NCBI GenBank assembly: GCA_032622095.1
Contig: CP136068.1
Location: 134,053,989-134,117,988, forward strand
Direction of reading: 5' to 3'
DNA from: Siphonodentalium dalli
Lineage: Eukaryota; Mollusca; Scaphopoda; Gadilida; Siphonodentaliidae
Length of the DNA stretch: 64,000 nt
In this document: positions 21,855-33,562 of the stretch, in pieces
Numbering within the stretch: the stretch's first letter is position 1
Layout of the letters: each line of letters starts with the position of its first letter
Program-made: the position numbers and the translations under genes
The notes under the pieces: model-generated
The model's input: only the letters and a program-made list of their open reading frames with translations
What the model was told of the DNA's origin: nothing
The model's database searches: none

Positions 21855-23073
21855 TAAAATCATTTATTTCACGAACTTATCAATACGAGTAATATTAATT
21901 TCGACCAATCTAAACATCCGAATCGGGCCTCCCCTTTTAAGACATAAAGAAACAAAGCTGTCACAGCTATAATTCAAATGTTTGTTGTCTTAAAGATACG
22001 GGCGTCGTTAGCGGTGGGTTAAAGATACGGGCGGCGTTAGCGGTGGGTTAAAGATACGGGCGTCGTTAGCGGTGTCTTGTCGACAATGTACTGATATAGT
22101 CGCACATTTTTCGATGAAATTTGACAGCATGATGCATCCAACTGTGTACACTGATAACACGACACTTAGTATCCATATCAGTGAGTCATCCAAATATAAT
22201 TTGATAAGAACATCCAACCAATAATGGACTCCCGGTCCGTAAATTGTCGTAATATGTAATTGGGTGATATAACATGGCGAATGACGACAATGTCTCATGT
22301 CCACACGTTTCAATGAAAATTGATGAACATGGGATGAATCGGTCCGTGTAATTGTAATAGCTGTACATGTACTTGTAAGTTGGAATTGTAGATATGTGAT
22401 CATCCGTCACTGCGCGGCGTCAGTTCAATATTTACGGTGTTGTTGTTGATGGCATTCAAGCTCTTGTGAATTACTCTGGTGCGTACAGTATATCCTCTCA
22501 TGTAAATGTACATGTATGTGCTTTGAAACAATCAGAACACTGTCAATTGGATTGAACAGGTCAAGTTAAAACAACACTGTTAACATTATAATAGCTGCCC
22601 GTTGTTGTTGTTGTTATTGTTGATATTATTGTCAATAGTGTTGACATCGAAGCTCGTGTTAATAATAGTTTGTAAAGCGCCTTCGATCAAATAGGCGAAA
22701 TGACGAAAGAAAATTCGTGAGTGCTAAAGACACCAGACTTGAGAATAACGTAATTATATACGGACGCAAGGTAAGACGGCCCGCATAAAACAGAATGAAT
22801 ACAGGATCATAGTATTAAATACAAACAATTAATAATACATATTAAATATAACAGAGTCAGATTCAGTCATATTGTATGGAGTCATTGCCGTATATAATTT
22901 GGTCGCCGATAAATACACTATTGAATTTTGATGGCATGAACTTTGAATCACGAACATGTTTAACTTAGACCATTTTCATTGGCACATAAACAACGGTGAT
23001 TCGCCGTAAAATGATGGGACCGTCAGATTACGACGGTCAGACAATGTCAAACCGACAGTATTTTCTAAAAGTG
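21855..23073 (-). mobile_element. ACGGT-type TIR element, truncated copy
   Basis: Read on the minus strand from 23073 the copy starts CACTTTTAGAAAATACTGTC and follows the element at 32292 through GACGGTCCCAT, TTTATGTGCC, ATTATTAATAC, GACGGATGATCACATATCTA, TATTGGTTGGATGTTCTTAT and AGCTTTGTTTCTTTATG. Similarity fades near 21855 and no opposite terminal repeat was found, so this copy is truncated. Overlapping frames at 22008-22410 are remains of whatever the family carried. Confidence 0.8.
21989..22075. repeat. 29 bp unit x 3
   Basis: TTAAAGATACGGGCGTCGTT followed by AGCGGTGGG is repeated three times head to tail with one G/T change, inside the truncated TIR element. Confidence 0.9.
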
Positions 23074-23618
23074 TACATACGAAATAAGCCCATATTGGCC
23101 TTATTTATGCTACTTTTTTCGTCGGCACGACTTGCCCGATTCACGATCGTTACAATGCGTTGTCAATGCGACCCGTGCCCCATTCAACAGAATAAAGGAT
23201 ATAACCTCACTGTGTAGGATTATTTCAGAATCGATCAGTCAAATATGAACTGTTGTGAATATTTAGGTCCAGTATAAACCTATTTGTACGAGGATGTGTT
23301 GACAATACAAATAAGTATTGCTTGTTGTATAATGACCTTCAATCGATGTACCAAAAACCAACAGCTGCACTGAAGAAAACAAAATTGTCAATAAGACTAA
23401 CTCAGATTAGTCAAACGTTTGTCCGCGTGATGCGCCGATAACTCGTGCCACAGTTTTACACATTTCTGATCTATTTTTATTTTGTATTTTAAAAAAATAT
23501 TTAAAAAAAATGCAAATTAATATTTTTTTCTCTTTTAGATTTAATTAATTGCTCTATAATTGTTCGCATAAGTTGAATCTAATGAATGTAAGATATACTC
23601 GTATAAAAATATAATTAT
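23074..23618. other. No feature recognised
   Basis: Spacer between the truncated TIR element and the palindromic MITE. A 73-codon plus frame (22996-23217) straddles the element boundary and is not supported. Confidence 0.3.
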
Positions 23619-23739
23619 AGAGGATCTACAACGAGTCCCCAGTTTATAGCGGAATTTACAAAACGAGTCCAGTAAATTACTAATTTACTGGACGAGTTTT
23701 GTAAATTCCGCTATAAACCGTGGACGAGTTGTAGATTCT
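23619..23739. mobile_element. Palindromic MITE, copy 1
   Basis: AGAGGATCTACAACGAGTCC at the left is mirrored by its reverse complement at the right, with TTTATAGCGGAATTTACAAA and CCAGTAAATTA mirrored inside. Almost the whole 121 bp folds into one hairpin. A second, more diverged copy lies at 44213-44339, so this is a mobile hairpin family. Confidence 0.85.
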
Positions 23740-24152
23740 ATGTATTACATGATCCAAAACATCGGTAAAACATTCTTAAATCAACAAATGGGACGCGTAA
23801 ATAAATAGTCCCAGATAAATAAAGACTCTTTTACGTATTTAATGGTGTATATTTGATGACATTTCTTTTCAAAATTTCATTCATTATAGCCTGTTGGAAA
23901 AATATTGGAAGCGATAGTATTTGGAGATGTAGCGTATGGAATTTAAACATACGACAAACCGGAAGTCAAAGGTCATCTGGCACTATTTCCTGTTATTAAA
24001 CGAACGTTTAATATGACAAGTTATAGAATGGGTTTATTGAATGAAATAAGGGTAGGATCATGTAATAAATATATATACGCGGCGAAAAAGTAGCGATGCT
24101 CATTGGGTACTAGTCCACTCATAATCGTTCGGAGACGTCGCCGCGTTTAGAT
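23740..24152. other. No feature recognised
   Basis: AT-rich spacer. No exon or repeat partner recognised. Confidence 0.3.
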
Positions 24153-25500
24153 GTCAATGAAAGTTTCAATGACACTGTTCTGAAGCTCAACTTAGAAATG
24201 GGATCATGCCATATATTACAGTCCATTTATGGAGCGATAGGGGACTCTAGCAGTATATATGCTTAACTTAAGCAGCTTAAGTAACCAAAGAGGTTATCTT
24301 GACGATCCACATAAAGATTGGGATTAATCTGATGAAAAAGTTTGGCTGTAGGGCGTGCCAAATGATGCAGTGATACTACTAGAAAGAGCTAAATATGAGA
24401 TGGTTCCCATCTAGAGGTCACCAGAAGATCCATATGAAGTTTTTTGACGATTGGAAGATGGAGTTGGCCTCTTGGATGCCTAAACGGATTTAGTCATACA
24501 AAGAGTACAATCCAAGATGGCCACTGGCAGCCATGTTTTTAAACATACTTCAGAACAAAATTTGTAAGCTGCCATCTAGAGGTCACCCGGATGATCCATA
24601 TGAAGTTTGGTATTGATCGGATGAGGGATGTGCTTTGTAGCGTATGCTAAAGGATTTATAGTGATGCAAAGATTAAAATCCAAGATGGATGCCGGCGGCC
24701 ATGTTTTTCATCGCAAATCGTTCAAATTTGACAGGTCAAATATAGAGGTGATCCTAAACATGCCTGTAAATCTTCAGAACAATTCTGCAATAAACGCGGG
24801 CTACAGGGTTCAAATTTGAAATCCAAGATGGCTGCTGGTGGCTATGATTTTAAACGAATTTCGATGAAAAAGGGAGGCTCCCATCTGATGGTCACCTCAA
24901 AAATACAAATGAAGTTTGGTGGCAATCGGACGATAGATTGACCTGTAGGGTGTGCTAACGGTTTTAGTCATACAAAGAGTAAAATCCAAGATGGCCACTG
25001 GCAGTCATGTTTTTAACGAATTTCGGGATAAAGCGAGGTCCCATCTAGAAGTCATCCCGAGGATCCATATGGTGATGAATGGATGGGGAATGTAAGCTGT
25101 ATAGTGTGCTGAATGATTTAGTGGTGCAAAGATTAAAATCGAAGATGGCTGCCATATTTTTCATCGAAACCCGTTCAAATTTGCTAGCTTCCATCTATAG
25201 GTGATCCCAAATGTGTCTATACCGTTTTAAGTTTATCCAACAATATGTGCGGGCTGCAAGGTGTTCTGATATATTCATATTTGAAATCCAAGATGGCTGA
25301 TGGTGGCTATTTTAAAACTAATTTCTGGAAAAATGGAGGCTCCCATCTAGAGGTAGGGTCAATATTAAGTTTGGTGACAATCAGATGATAGATGTGACAT
25401 GTAATTGGTGGTAACATAAATTGTTAAACAGATGGACGACGGACGACAACCCATGGCAATTCCTCAAACTAAGTTGAGATAAAAAGTCATTGACTGTAAC
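24153..25500. repeat. Element with 'CCAAGATGG' internal array
   Basis: The left end (TCAATGACACTG, then CTCAACTTAG) is matched in inverted form at the right end (CTAAGTTGAG, then GTCATTGAC), a short terminal inverted repeat. Between them a unit of about 140-170 bp recurs six times, each with AAATCCAAGATGG, a CCATCTAGAGGTCA phrase, CCATATGAAGTTTGG and a TCGGATGA phrase. Copies of the same family occur at 51260-51900, and its end phrase at 52030 and 63940. No transposase is visible. Confidence 0.7.
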
Positions 25501-25717
25501 CAAATATATAAGGTGGTTTCCACCGAAACTAGTTTTCCCTCATATATCACCGAGTATTGTTTTGTCTATATAAAGTTTATGTTTTAAATACAAAATTGTA
25601 CACAAATACCAACACAAATGACGATACACACATTAGATAAAGGGGTTTTTGCTCAAACGGCAGCCATTTTTAATATATCGTTATACAAATGGTATATGTT
25701 CTAACAAGTATGTGGTA

Positions 25718-26352
25718 CTAGCAGGTGGTCCGACTTCGTCCGGGCTGTTTCCCCTCTGCTTTTCGGCGAATTGCGCGATTTGACCTTGAATTGTCCATTT
25801 TGAAGGTCAAGGTCAGGTGTGGTCACGATTTGACCCGTCCAAAACACTACCCGGACAAAAGTATTCGTCGAAATCCATCCGGTTTTACCCGATTTGACCT
25901 CGAATTGATCATTTTGAAGGTCAAGGTCAGGTCAGGGTCACGATTTGACCCGTCCAAAACACCCAGTGGACAAAAGTAACCCTACGTATCAAATTTCGTC
26001 GAAATCCCATACAAATTCGCTATTTGACCTTGAATTGACCCGATTTGAAGGTCAATGTCACGTCGCACGGGCAAACGAATAGGCTTATGACACTCCCCAT
26101 ACGAAAGTATCCACAGACACTAATTTTCATCGAAATCCCGTGATACTCGGGCGTTTGACCTTGAAATGACCAGAATTCAAGGTCAATGTCACGTCGCACG
26201 GGCAAATTAACAGGCCCATGCCACTCCCCGGCCGAAAGTAACCCCACATACAAAGTTTCATCGAAATCGGCTATGTCGTTTTCGAGTCCATCGCGAACAG
26301 ACAGACAGACACACACACACAGACAGACATATTTCCCAAAATATATAATAGA
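25718..26352 (-). mobile_element. Non-autonomous Helitron, family B, copy 1
   Basis: On the minus strand it begins A|TCTATTATATATTTTGGG, passes a GTCT/GT microsatellite and several units of about 130 bp built around TTGACCTTGAATTGACC and AAGGTCAAGGTCA, and ends GCCCGGACGAAGTCGGACC, CACCTG, CTAG|T. TC start, terminal hairpin, CTAG end and A/T insertion fit a Helitron. It has no protein-coding capacity. Open frames at 25725-26383 are by-products of the tandem core. Confidence 0.87.
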
Positions 26353-26439
26353 TCATGCATGTCCAATCCAAATAGATGAATAGTGAAAAGTTTGTCATGA
26401 GGTTACTAGGCACTGGCAATGCATAATGGGCTAGATCAT

Positions 26440-26575
26440 AGGGTGGGTATAGATCCGGTCACATGTTTCTTTGAAAGAAAGGGTTCAATAATTGGGGGGA
26501 AATGTTCAAATGACCTATTTGAAAATTTCCCAAGGAATCTAATCGTCAATGAGTATATTGTATAGAAATGGTTAA
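26440..26575. repeat. Dispersed repeat R1, copy 3
   Basis: Partial copy of the 2688 and 8640 repeat: a GGGGGGAAATGTT segment, a TTTGAAAATTTCCCAAGGAA segment, then ATCGTCAATGAGTAT. Confidence 0.5.
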
Positions 26576-28417
26576 ACAGTAATGTTAAAATAATTGTCCC
26601 GAAACTATATGCGCCTTTAACCTCTTGGCTGGAAAGATCACAGACGCAATAGTTCCCTCTGTTTATAGTTTCCTCAATGGCGACGATACAATGAGTCTAC
26701 AAACGAATCTAACTATTTTTGAAGAATTCCAAAAAATTATTATCCACACACAACGATTTTAGTTGCTTAATTATAAATCGGTCAGCAGCATCTTAGAGCA
26801 TCATACCTAACATGTAATAAAACGAAAAATCCGTTCCATTCCACTCCTTCCACCATCCCCCTCCATTTTTGTCTTCTTATCTTAAATTTTCCTCTTACTC
26901 TTTATACCCAAAAAATCCCAGGACCCATGTAACATCCGAATTATCTATCTACTGTCCGGTCCCGAAACTGACGTCAAATTCCATGGTGATGTATATATAT
27001 TATACAGGGGCCCTTGATGATACATGGGGAGAACGACACCCGAAAAGCCATGTGCTTACTGTCGTTGTCCCTTTCTACCAGATATATCACATATTACCAT
27101 ATCCATTATATCAGTTCCTTGTGTATTCCATTGTTCAATGTATATTTTGTAACAATTATATATTTGGTGGATAAATAAACAATGCTTAAACAAACCTCTT
27201 GTCTGCTATACGTCAGTACTGAGTACGGACCTAAAATGGCACGCTGTGTGCCATACATCCACACTGAGTACGGACCTAATTCCGCACACTAGCTGGTGGC
27301 CATCATTCATAATGGGAATTAATAAATTAGTGCAACCTAACCAGTATAACTCGACATTTCAATCAGTGTATGGTGTTCCAGGATTGGTAATGATAGCAGC
27401 CTTTGCAATAAGTAATTTGTTTGGTTTTCGCGACAATCCCATTACATTTTTTCCACTGCCAAATGAGTAGAATGTCAATATCCCCACACACAACATGACG
27501 TCATTCGTAAAATCTCTCACACAAGTAGTAACCATCGTATGGATTTTGATGCTCAAAATAAAGGTTATGACCTCCAGAATGTAACAAAATAGCAAAATGA
27601 TGCAATACACTGAGGCAAGATCATCATAAAGACAAATAATATGACGTAAAGTGATACAAGCAACATTTTTTACAGTGACGTTGACCTTCCACAGTGACCT
27701 TGACCATTGAGGTGAGTACTGGCTGTCCGTTATGAAGAATTTATTGATATAAATATTATATAACTATATCCACCAAAGTGACCACATTTATCACAAATAT
27801 ACTGAATATATCATCATTTTCAAGATTTCTCATAAATAACACGCGCTTGCTATGGTAAGACCATACTGTATGCATTTAAACGATAAGAATCTTGTCAACA
27901 TTGGTTTCCATTGTCTCTTGGATTTACGAAAAAATATGTTTCACAAAATCCCCAAAACATTGTACGAAACCCATTTTATTTTACAAATGACAGGCTGCTA
28001 TCAATGATGAGGCGACGTTTTTCGGTTTCTAATGTTCGTTAAAATTCTCGCTTTCAACAGGAAAATAGCGAATTTGCGATACCCGTCCGATGGGAACGGG
28101 TACGGATAAATCGGTGAACTTCGTCACGGTCACTTGCGTTCTTTCAATGCAGCACATACAGCGATAGTTATTTGGAACGGGTAGATGTGTACCATTGACC
28201 GGTAATCTTTCACTAAGGTTTTCTCACCCATAAGTACATTAATTATGCGAAATACCAGTGAACTATGTATTAACCTATTTACTGCAAAATAGCGTCCGCA
28301 AATCTCATGAATAAAGTTATCATTTAAGTCACATTTTATGTTCAAACTTTCGAGGTGGCTTCTAGCACTGATCTAACTACGGAAAGCCAATCGTTTCACA
28401 AACAACTACAATTATCG
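26576..28417. other. No gene recognised
   Basis: Includes two short copies of CACTGAGTACGGACCTAA-like sequence near 27215 and 27260 and a TGACCTTGACC cluster near 27700. A 101-codon plus frame (26869-27174) and an 83-codon minus frame have no recognisable motif. Nothing firm is supported. Confidence 0.3.
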
Positions 28418-29265
28418 GTGTGGTAGGGTGGCCCACCCTATGTTATGTTAGAAAAACCGAAAACCGCATCCTTCTAGCCCGTGCTGTTACCCTAAATATC
28501 GAAACCGCATTGAGTGTTCTTTTTGCCACCTCGCGTTGGAACCACACGGGCTAGAAGTGTGTGGTTTTCGATTTTTATAGTATGAATTGGGGTGGGCCAC
28601 CCTATCACACGGTTTATTTGATAAAACATCGTTCCATAATTACCGAAACAGCAATGTGTGTCCTTTGTGCCACCTCCTGTGGCAACCGCACTGGCTAGAG
28701 GGGTGCGGTTTTCGGTTTGTATAGTATATATTGGGGTGAGCCTCCCTACCGTGACGTTTATGTTATCGAAATCGGCCCGTAAATACCGAAATGACAATGT
28801 CTGTCATTTTTGCCACCTCCTGTGGCAACCACACGCGATAGAGGGTGCGGTTTTCTGTTTTCATAGTATAACTTGGGGTGTACCACCCTACCGCACCGTT
28901 TATTTTGTCAAAATTGGTCCATAAATACCGAAACGGCAATGGGTGTCCTTTTTGTCAGCTCCCGCGTCAACCGCACGGCCTAGAGGGGTGCGATTTCTAG
29001 CATAACGTGAGGTGGGCTACCCTACCGCACTGTTTATTTGTTTGACAATCGGTCCATAAACGTCGAAACGGCAATGGATGCCCTTTTTGCTAACTCATGT
29101 GGCAACCGTACGGTCTAGATGGTTGCGGTTTTCGGTTTTTATAGTATAATTTTGGGTGGGTCACCCTACTGCACCGTTTATTTTGTCAAAATTGGTCCAT
29201 AAATACCGAAAAGGCATTGGATATCCATTTTCCACCTCCAGCGGCAACCGCACGGGCTAGAAGTT
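28418..29265. repeat. Tandem repeat, about 142 bp x 5-6
   Basis: Each unit carries CCACCCTACCGCACCGTTTA, then TTGGTCCATAAATACCGAAA, TTTTTGCCACCTC, GGCAACCGCACGGGCTAGA and GTGCGGTTTTCGGTTTTTAT. The CCACCCTA phrase recurs near 28597, 28740, 28882, 29017 and 29161. Units have diverged by roughly 10-20 percent. Frames here are by-products. Confidence 0.88.
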
Positions 29266-29464
29266 ATTCTATCGGTTAATCTTTACCACATGATTTAACA
29301 GCGGTACCCATGCATAATACAAAAGTGCTATTTGAAGAAGAAACGAATTGATATTCTAATGCCATTCACTCTATTCATATTCTATTTAAATTCTACATCA
29401 TTGTATTTTGAAGACCGAAATATTTGACCGAGTTTCATTTATGAATGAATTAAAACCTATAGCG

Positions 29465-29880
29465 CTATCACGGCGTAATTACGCCACAGTATGGCATACT
29501 TACGCTCTATATAATACGGCATATATACGCCGCATATAATACGGCATACATGTATATACGCCGCAATTAAGTCGACCACAACATACTTAAACGCTCTATA
29601 ATGTTGTGAAAATTCTCTGTAATACGGCGTAATTGCGTCTCAGTACGACGTATATTCGCCGTAATACGGCGTAATTACGCACTCTTGTACGGCGTAATAA
29701 CACAACTTTATAGTAGGACGTACTTACGCCAAATAGTGACATATATCCGCCATAATAATGTGTACATGTATATTAGCCTTAAGATGTCGGAAATACGCCC
29801 TAGTACGGCGCATATACATGTATGACGTATAATCGCCGCGAATACGGTTATACGTATATGGCCTATATATTATATCGTGG
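29465..29880. repeat. Cluster of palindromic ACGGCGTAA/TTACGCC motifs
   Basis: About ten short inverted motifs such as CGGCGTAATTACGCC, ACGGCATATATACGCCGC and ATTCGCCGTAATACGGCGTA follow one another in 0.4 kb with irregular spacing. The sequence is rich in CpG for this window. No protein frame is present. Confidence 0.75.
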
Positions 29881-29982
29881 TTCTCTTATTCCACCCCGAT
29901 GTTTGCCACATACCAACTAAACATTTCAAACCCCAATACATTGATATCAGATATGGATGTGCGGTTGATACAAACAATTTAG

Positions 29983-30095
29983 ACATGTTTAAAGCCCAAT
30001 AATCCGTGGACCCAAAAACACTATTATGTATGTCAGATTAATCAGTCAGGTAGTTCCAAGGTAGACGTTTTAATGAATTTTGTATTTTAATGATT
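29983..30095 (+). repeat. Dispersed repeat R3, copy 1
   Basis: ACATGTTTAAAGCCCAATAA, GGACCCAAAAACA, TTAATCAGTCAGGTAGTTCC and TTTTAATGAATTTTGTATTT recur at 57890-58005 with few differences, pointing to a fairly recent copy. Confidence 0.8.
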
Positions 30096-30589
30096 TGGTA
30101 TGAGTTGGTAGTGTCGTATATATACAAGACATACATTTTATTCTGTTATTGGTTTAGCTAGCTGGCGCGGCTAATAATAACGGCGAATATACATGTACAC
30201 CGTATAATGATATTGTTCATGCATGCTCCGCATTGTACAGTAATTGTTGCTTCTATTCCAGAACACAATAGCCCCGTGCAACGAGTCGCCTGTAAATAGT
30301 ATATTCAGTGCATGGGAAACGTTTTTAGTGGTTGAACGTATGCGACACCCCAATATGTTTCGAATCCGGAGGACATGTATATACGGACATGCGATGAGTA
30401 GAGATGTTTAATACGTTGTTGAATATTTGTCACACGACCCTGAGATGGGCATAACTAACCCAAATCGCGATCGAAACTATGGCATGCTGATTCACAAACA
30501 ACATCGTGTTGTGCCCCCACCAACAGTGCTGATCCCCAACAACGTCGCTTTGGACCCATCAATTTATTTGTCACCCGCTTATGTGCAAA
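30096..30589. other. No feature recognised
   Basis: Spacer up to the Helitron pair. The base before the Helitron start is A, as expected. No exon supported. Confidence 0.3.
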
Positions 30590-31289
30590 TCTCATATATA
30601 TATTTTGAAGACCTCTGTCTGTATGTCTGTCTGTATGTATGTATGTATGTATGTATGTATGTCATTTATACAAATCTACGATTCACGACCGATCGGGACG
30701 AAACTTGGTACATGTGTGTAGTTTGACCAGGCGGTCGTCGTTGTCGTATTTGCGAGCCCGTGCGGCGCCCGATTCGCGCATGCGCAGACGAGATCTCGGA
30801 AACGGGTGGAGCTATCGACTTGAAATTTGCTATGTGAATGTATCTTGCCCCGGATACGAATTTTATCGGGTCGCCGATTCGTGCGACGCCAGCTTCGCGC
30901 ATGCGCAGACGAGATATCGGAAACGGGTGGATCTATCGACTTGATATTTGTTATGTGAATGTATCTTGCCCCGGATACGAATTTTATCGGGTCGCCGAGC
31001 CCGTGCGACGCCAGCTTCGCGCATGCGCATACGAGATCTCGGAAACGGTGGAGCTATCGATTTGAAATTTGCTATGTGAATGTATCTTGCCCCGGATACG
31101 AATTTTATCGGTTCCTCGAGCCCGTGCGACGCCAGCTTCGCGCATGCGCAGACCAGATCTCGGAAACGGGTAGAGCTATCAACTTGAAATTTGGTTTTTG
31201 AATAGCCCGGACAACGTCGGGCTGGGTAGAGCTATCGACTTGAAATTTGGTTTTTGAATAGCCCGGACAACGTCGGGCTCATCGGCTAG
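30590..31289 (+). mobile_element. Non-autonomous Helitron, family A, copy 2
   Basis: Starts A|TCTCATATATATATTTTGAA, has (GTCT/GTAT)n, then four to five units of about 121 bp containing GCGCATGCGCAGACGAGAT and CCCCGGATACGAATTTTATC, a partly duplicated end segment, the hairpin GCCCGGACAACGTCGGGC and CTAG at 31286-31289. It shares both ends with the copy at 14110-14937. The 3' hairpin block occurs twice (near 31204 and 31260), so the end was locally duplicated. The next base, T, is also the first base of another Helitron. Confidence 0.9.
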
Positions 31290-31910
31290 TCTATTATATA
31301 TTTTGGTAAATCTGTGTGTGTGTCTGTCTGTCTGTCTGTTCGCGATAGACTCGAAAACGGCCGATTTCGATGAAACTTGGTATGTGGGGGTACTTTCGGC
31401 CGGGGAGTGGCATGGGCCTATTAATTTGCCCGTGCGACTTGAGCTTGACCTTGAAATCGGGTCATTTCAAGGTAAACGCCCGAGTATCACGGGATGTCGA
31501 TGAAACTTTTAGTGTCTAGGGATACTTTCGTATGGGGAGTGTCGTATGCTTATTCGGTTGCCCGTGCGACGTGACATTGACCTTGAAATCGGGTCAATTC
31601 AAGGTCAAATCGCGACTTTTGATGGGATTTCAATGAAATTTGATACATAGGGTTACCTTTGTCCACTGTGTGTTTTGGGCGGGTCAAATCGTGACCCCGA
31701 TCTGATCTTGACCTTCAAAATGATCAATTCGAGGTCAAATCGGGTAAAACCGAATGGATATCGACGGTACTTTTGTCGACTAATTTTGTCCGGGCAGTGT
31801 TTTGGACCCCTTGACCTTGACATTCAAAATGGACAATTCAAGGTCAAATCGCGCAATTCGCCGAAAAGCAGAGGGGAAACAGCCCGGACGAATTCGGGTC
31901 CACCTGCTAG
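31290..31910 (+). mobile_element. Non-autonomous Helitron, family B, copy 2
   Basis: Starts TCTATTATATATTTTGG directly after CTAG of the family A copy, passes (GT)n and (CTGT)n, family B units with ATTGACCTTGAAATCGGGTC and GGTCAAATCG, then AGCCCGGACGAATTCGGG, TCCACCTG and CTAG|T. Both ends match the copy at 25718-26352. No coding capacity. Confidence 0.9.
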
Positions 31911-32214
31911 TATATATATATAAGTCCAAACGTGTGTCACTGCCTAAGGTCTTCAATGTGCTTGTTTGCACATCTCTATATGTCCTGTTTATAAATTATT
32001 CCTATTAGATTGATATAAATGGCGAAATAACAGGAATGTCACAAAATTGATTAAAATGCCGCGTTTGTCTTCAAATTCCTATTTAAGCCAACAAACACTT
32101 TAGTGTGACTGCAGAAGCATTCAACAGACGATTGCACCACTTGAATTTAACAACACGCCATTTGAAATTACTCAAATTATACGTCTAAATTATTGATGTG
32201 AGTTTTGAAATATC
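31911..32214. other. No feature recognised
   Basis: Short AT-rich spacer between the Helitron pair and the nested insertion. Confidence 0.3.
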
Positions 32215-33282
32215 ACGTGGACACCAGCATCGCTTTGTATTAACCGCACCATAGCAAAAGAGCAGGACCTACCAGCATCATAGCACTTCTGCACTGTTAG
32301 AAATTACTGTCGGTTCGACGGTTTCGGGCCGTCATAATCGACGGTCCCATACCGTTTCATCAGTTTGACGATCCCATACCGTTATTTTATGTGCCTATGA
32401 AAATTGTCTAAATTAAAAAATTTCGTGATTCAAAGTCATGCCGTCAAAATTCAATGGTATATTTATCGGCGACCATATTATATACGACAATGACTCCATA
32501 CAGTATGACTGAATCTTACTCTGCTGATATTTAATATGTATTATTAATGCGGCATTCATTCTGTGTTATGCGGACCGAACGATTTATCATGAGTACGGTA
32601 CGTAATTCTCATTCCGGGGTTAAGTTTCCGCTTTAACAATCAGCTCATTTCTTCGCCATTTTATGATTTATCGTTGATAGCAAACTGTTGTTTTTTGGGG
32701 AAACTATTACCTTTTCGGTTGTGGACAGTTGTTTGTTAAGACGGTCTGATTTCGGTTCCTTTGATAACCGGACAAGTTGCAATTCAGCGAATAGCGGCTT
32801 AATCGTTGACAATTTCCACTAAATTCGATAGTAGAAATTCATGTCAATCATGGCATGATCCGGGGTCTGACTTCATTCGACGCATTGCTGATGTTGAAAT
32901 TGCAGTGTTGTGACTTAGTATCAAAACACTGGCACATTTACTGACACAAGAGGATACAGGTACAATTAACACAAGCTTCGATGTCAACCAATAGTGACAA
33001 TAATAACAACAACGACTCAACGAGCAGCTATTATTATTAGAATGTTGACAATCCAGTTGACAGTTCATACATGTACATTTATAAGAGAGGATATACATGT
33101 ACATGTACTGTATGCACCAGTGTAATTCACAAGAGCTCCAGTGTCAACAACAACACCGTAAACAAGGAACTGACGCCGCGCAGTGACGGATGATCACATA
33201 TCTACAATTCCAACTGTATAATTGCACGGACAAATTAATTCCGTGTTCATCAATCTTCAATGAAACGTGTAGATAGGAGACA

Positions 33283-33558
33283 TTGTCATCATTCGCCATG
33301 TTATCGTCAAATTATTACGACAATTTACCGGGAGTACACTATTGGTTGGATGTTCTTATCAAACTATCTTTGGCTGACTCACTGATATTGATACTAAGTC
33401 AGTGTCGTGATACCTGTATACAGTTTTATGCATCATGCTTTAAAAATTTCATGGAAAATGTGCGACTACAGGAGAACATAATCGCCAAGTCATCGCGCAC
33501 AGTTATTATGGGATCTGCTGTTGTCTTGGAAGTTCTAATCCCAACTAGCTGTTATTGA
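33283..33558 (+). pseudogene. Conserved open segment inside the TIR element
   Basis: The 91-codon frame (LPGVHYWLDVLIKL, then LILILSQCRD and further) is matched by the reverse-strand frame of the truncated copy at 22403-22008 (GPGVHYWLDVLIKLYLDDSL, then WILSVVLSVYTVGCIML). Agreement in two copies shows it is part of the family. The hydrophobic run suggests a captured membrane-protein fragment, but no family is recognised. The Tc1-like MITE sits right behind its stop. Confidence 0.3.
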
Positions 33559-33562
33559 AATA

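Noticed and set aside
30639-31201. Frames with repeated RRDLGNGWSYRLEICYVN-like phrases
   Set aside because: By-products of the family A Helitron core, as above.
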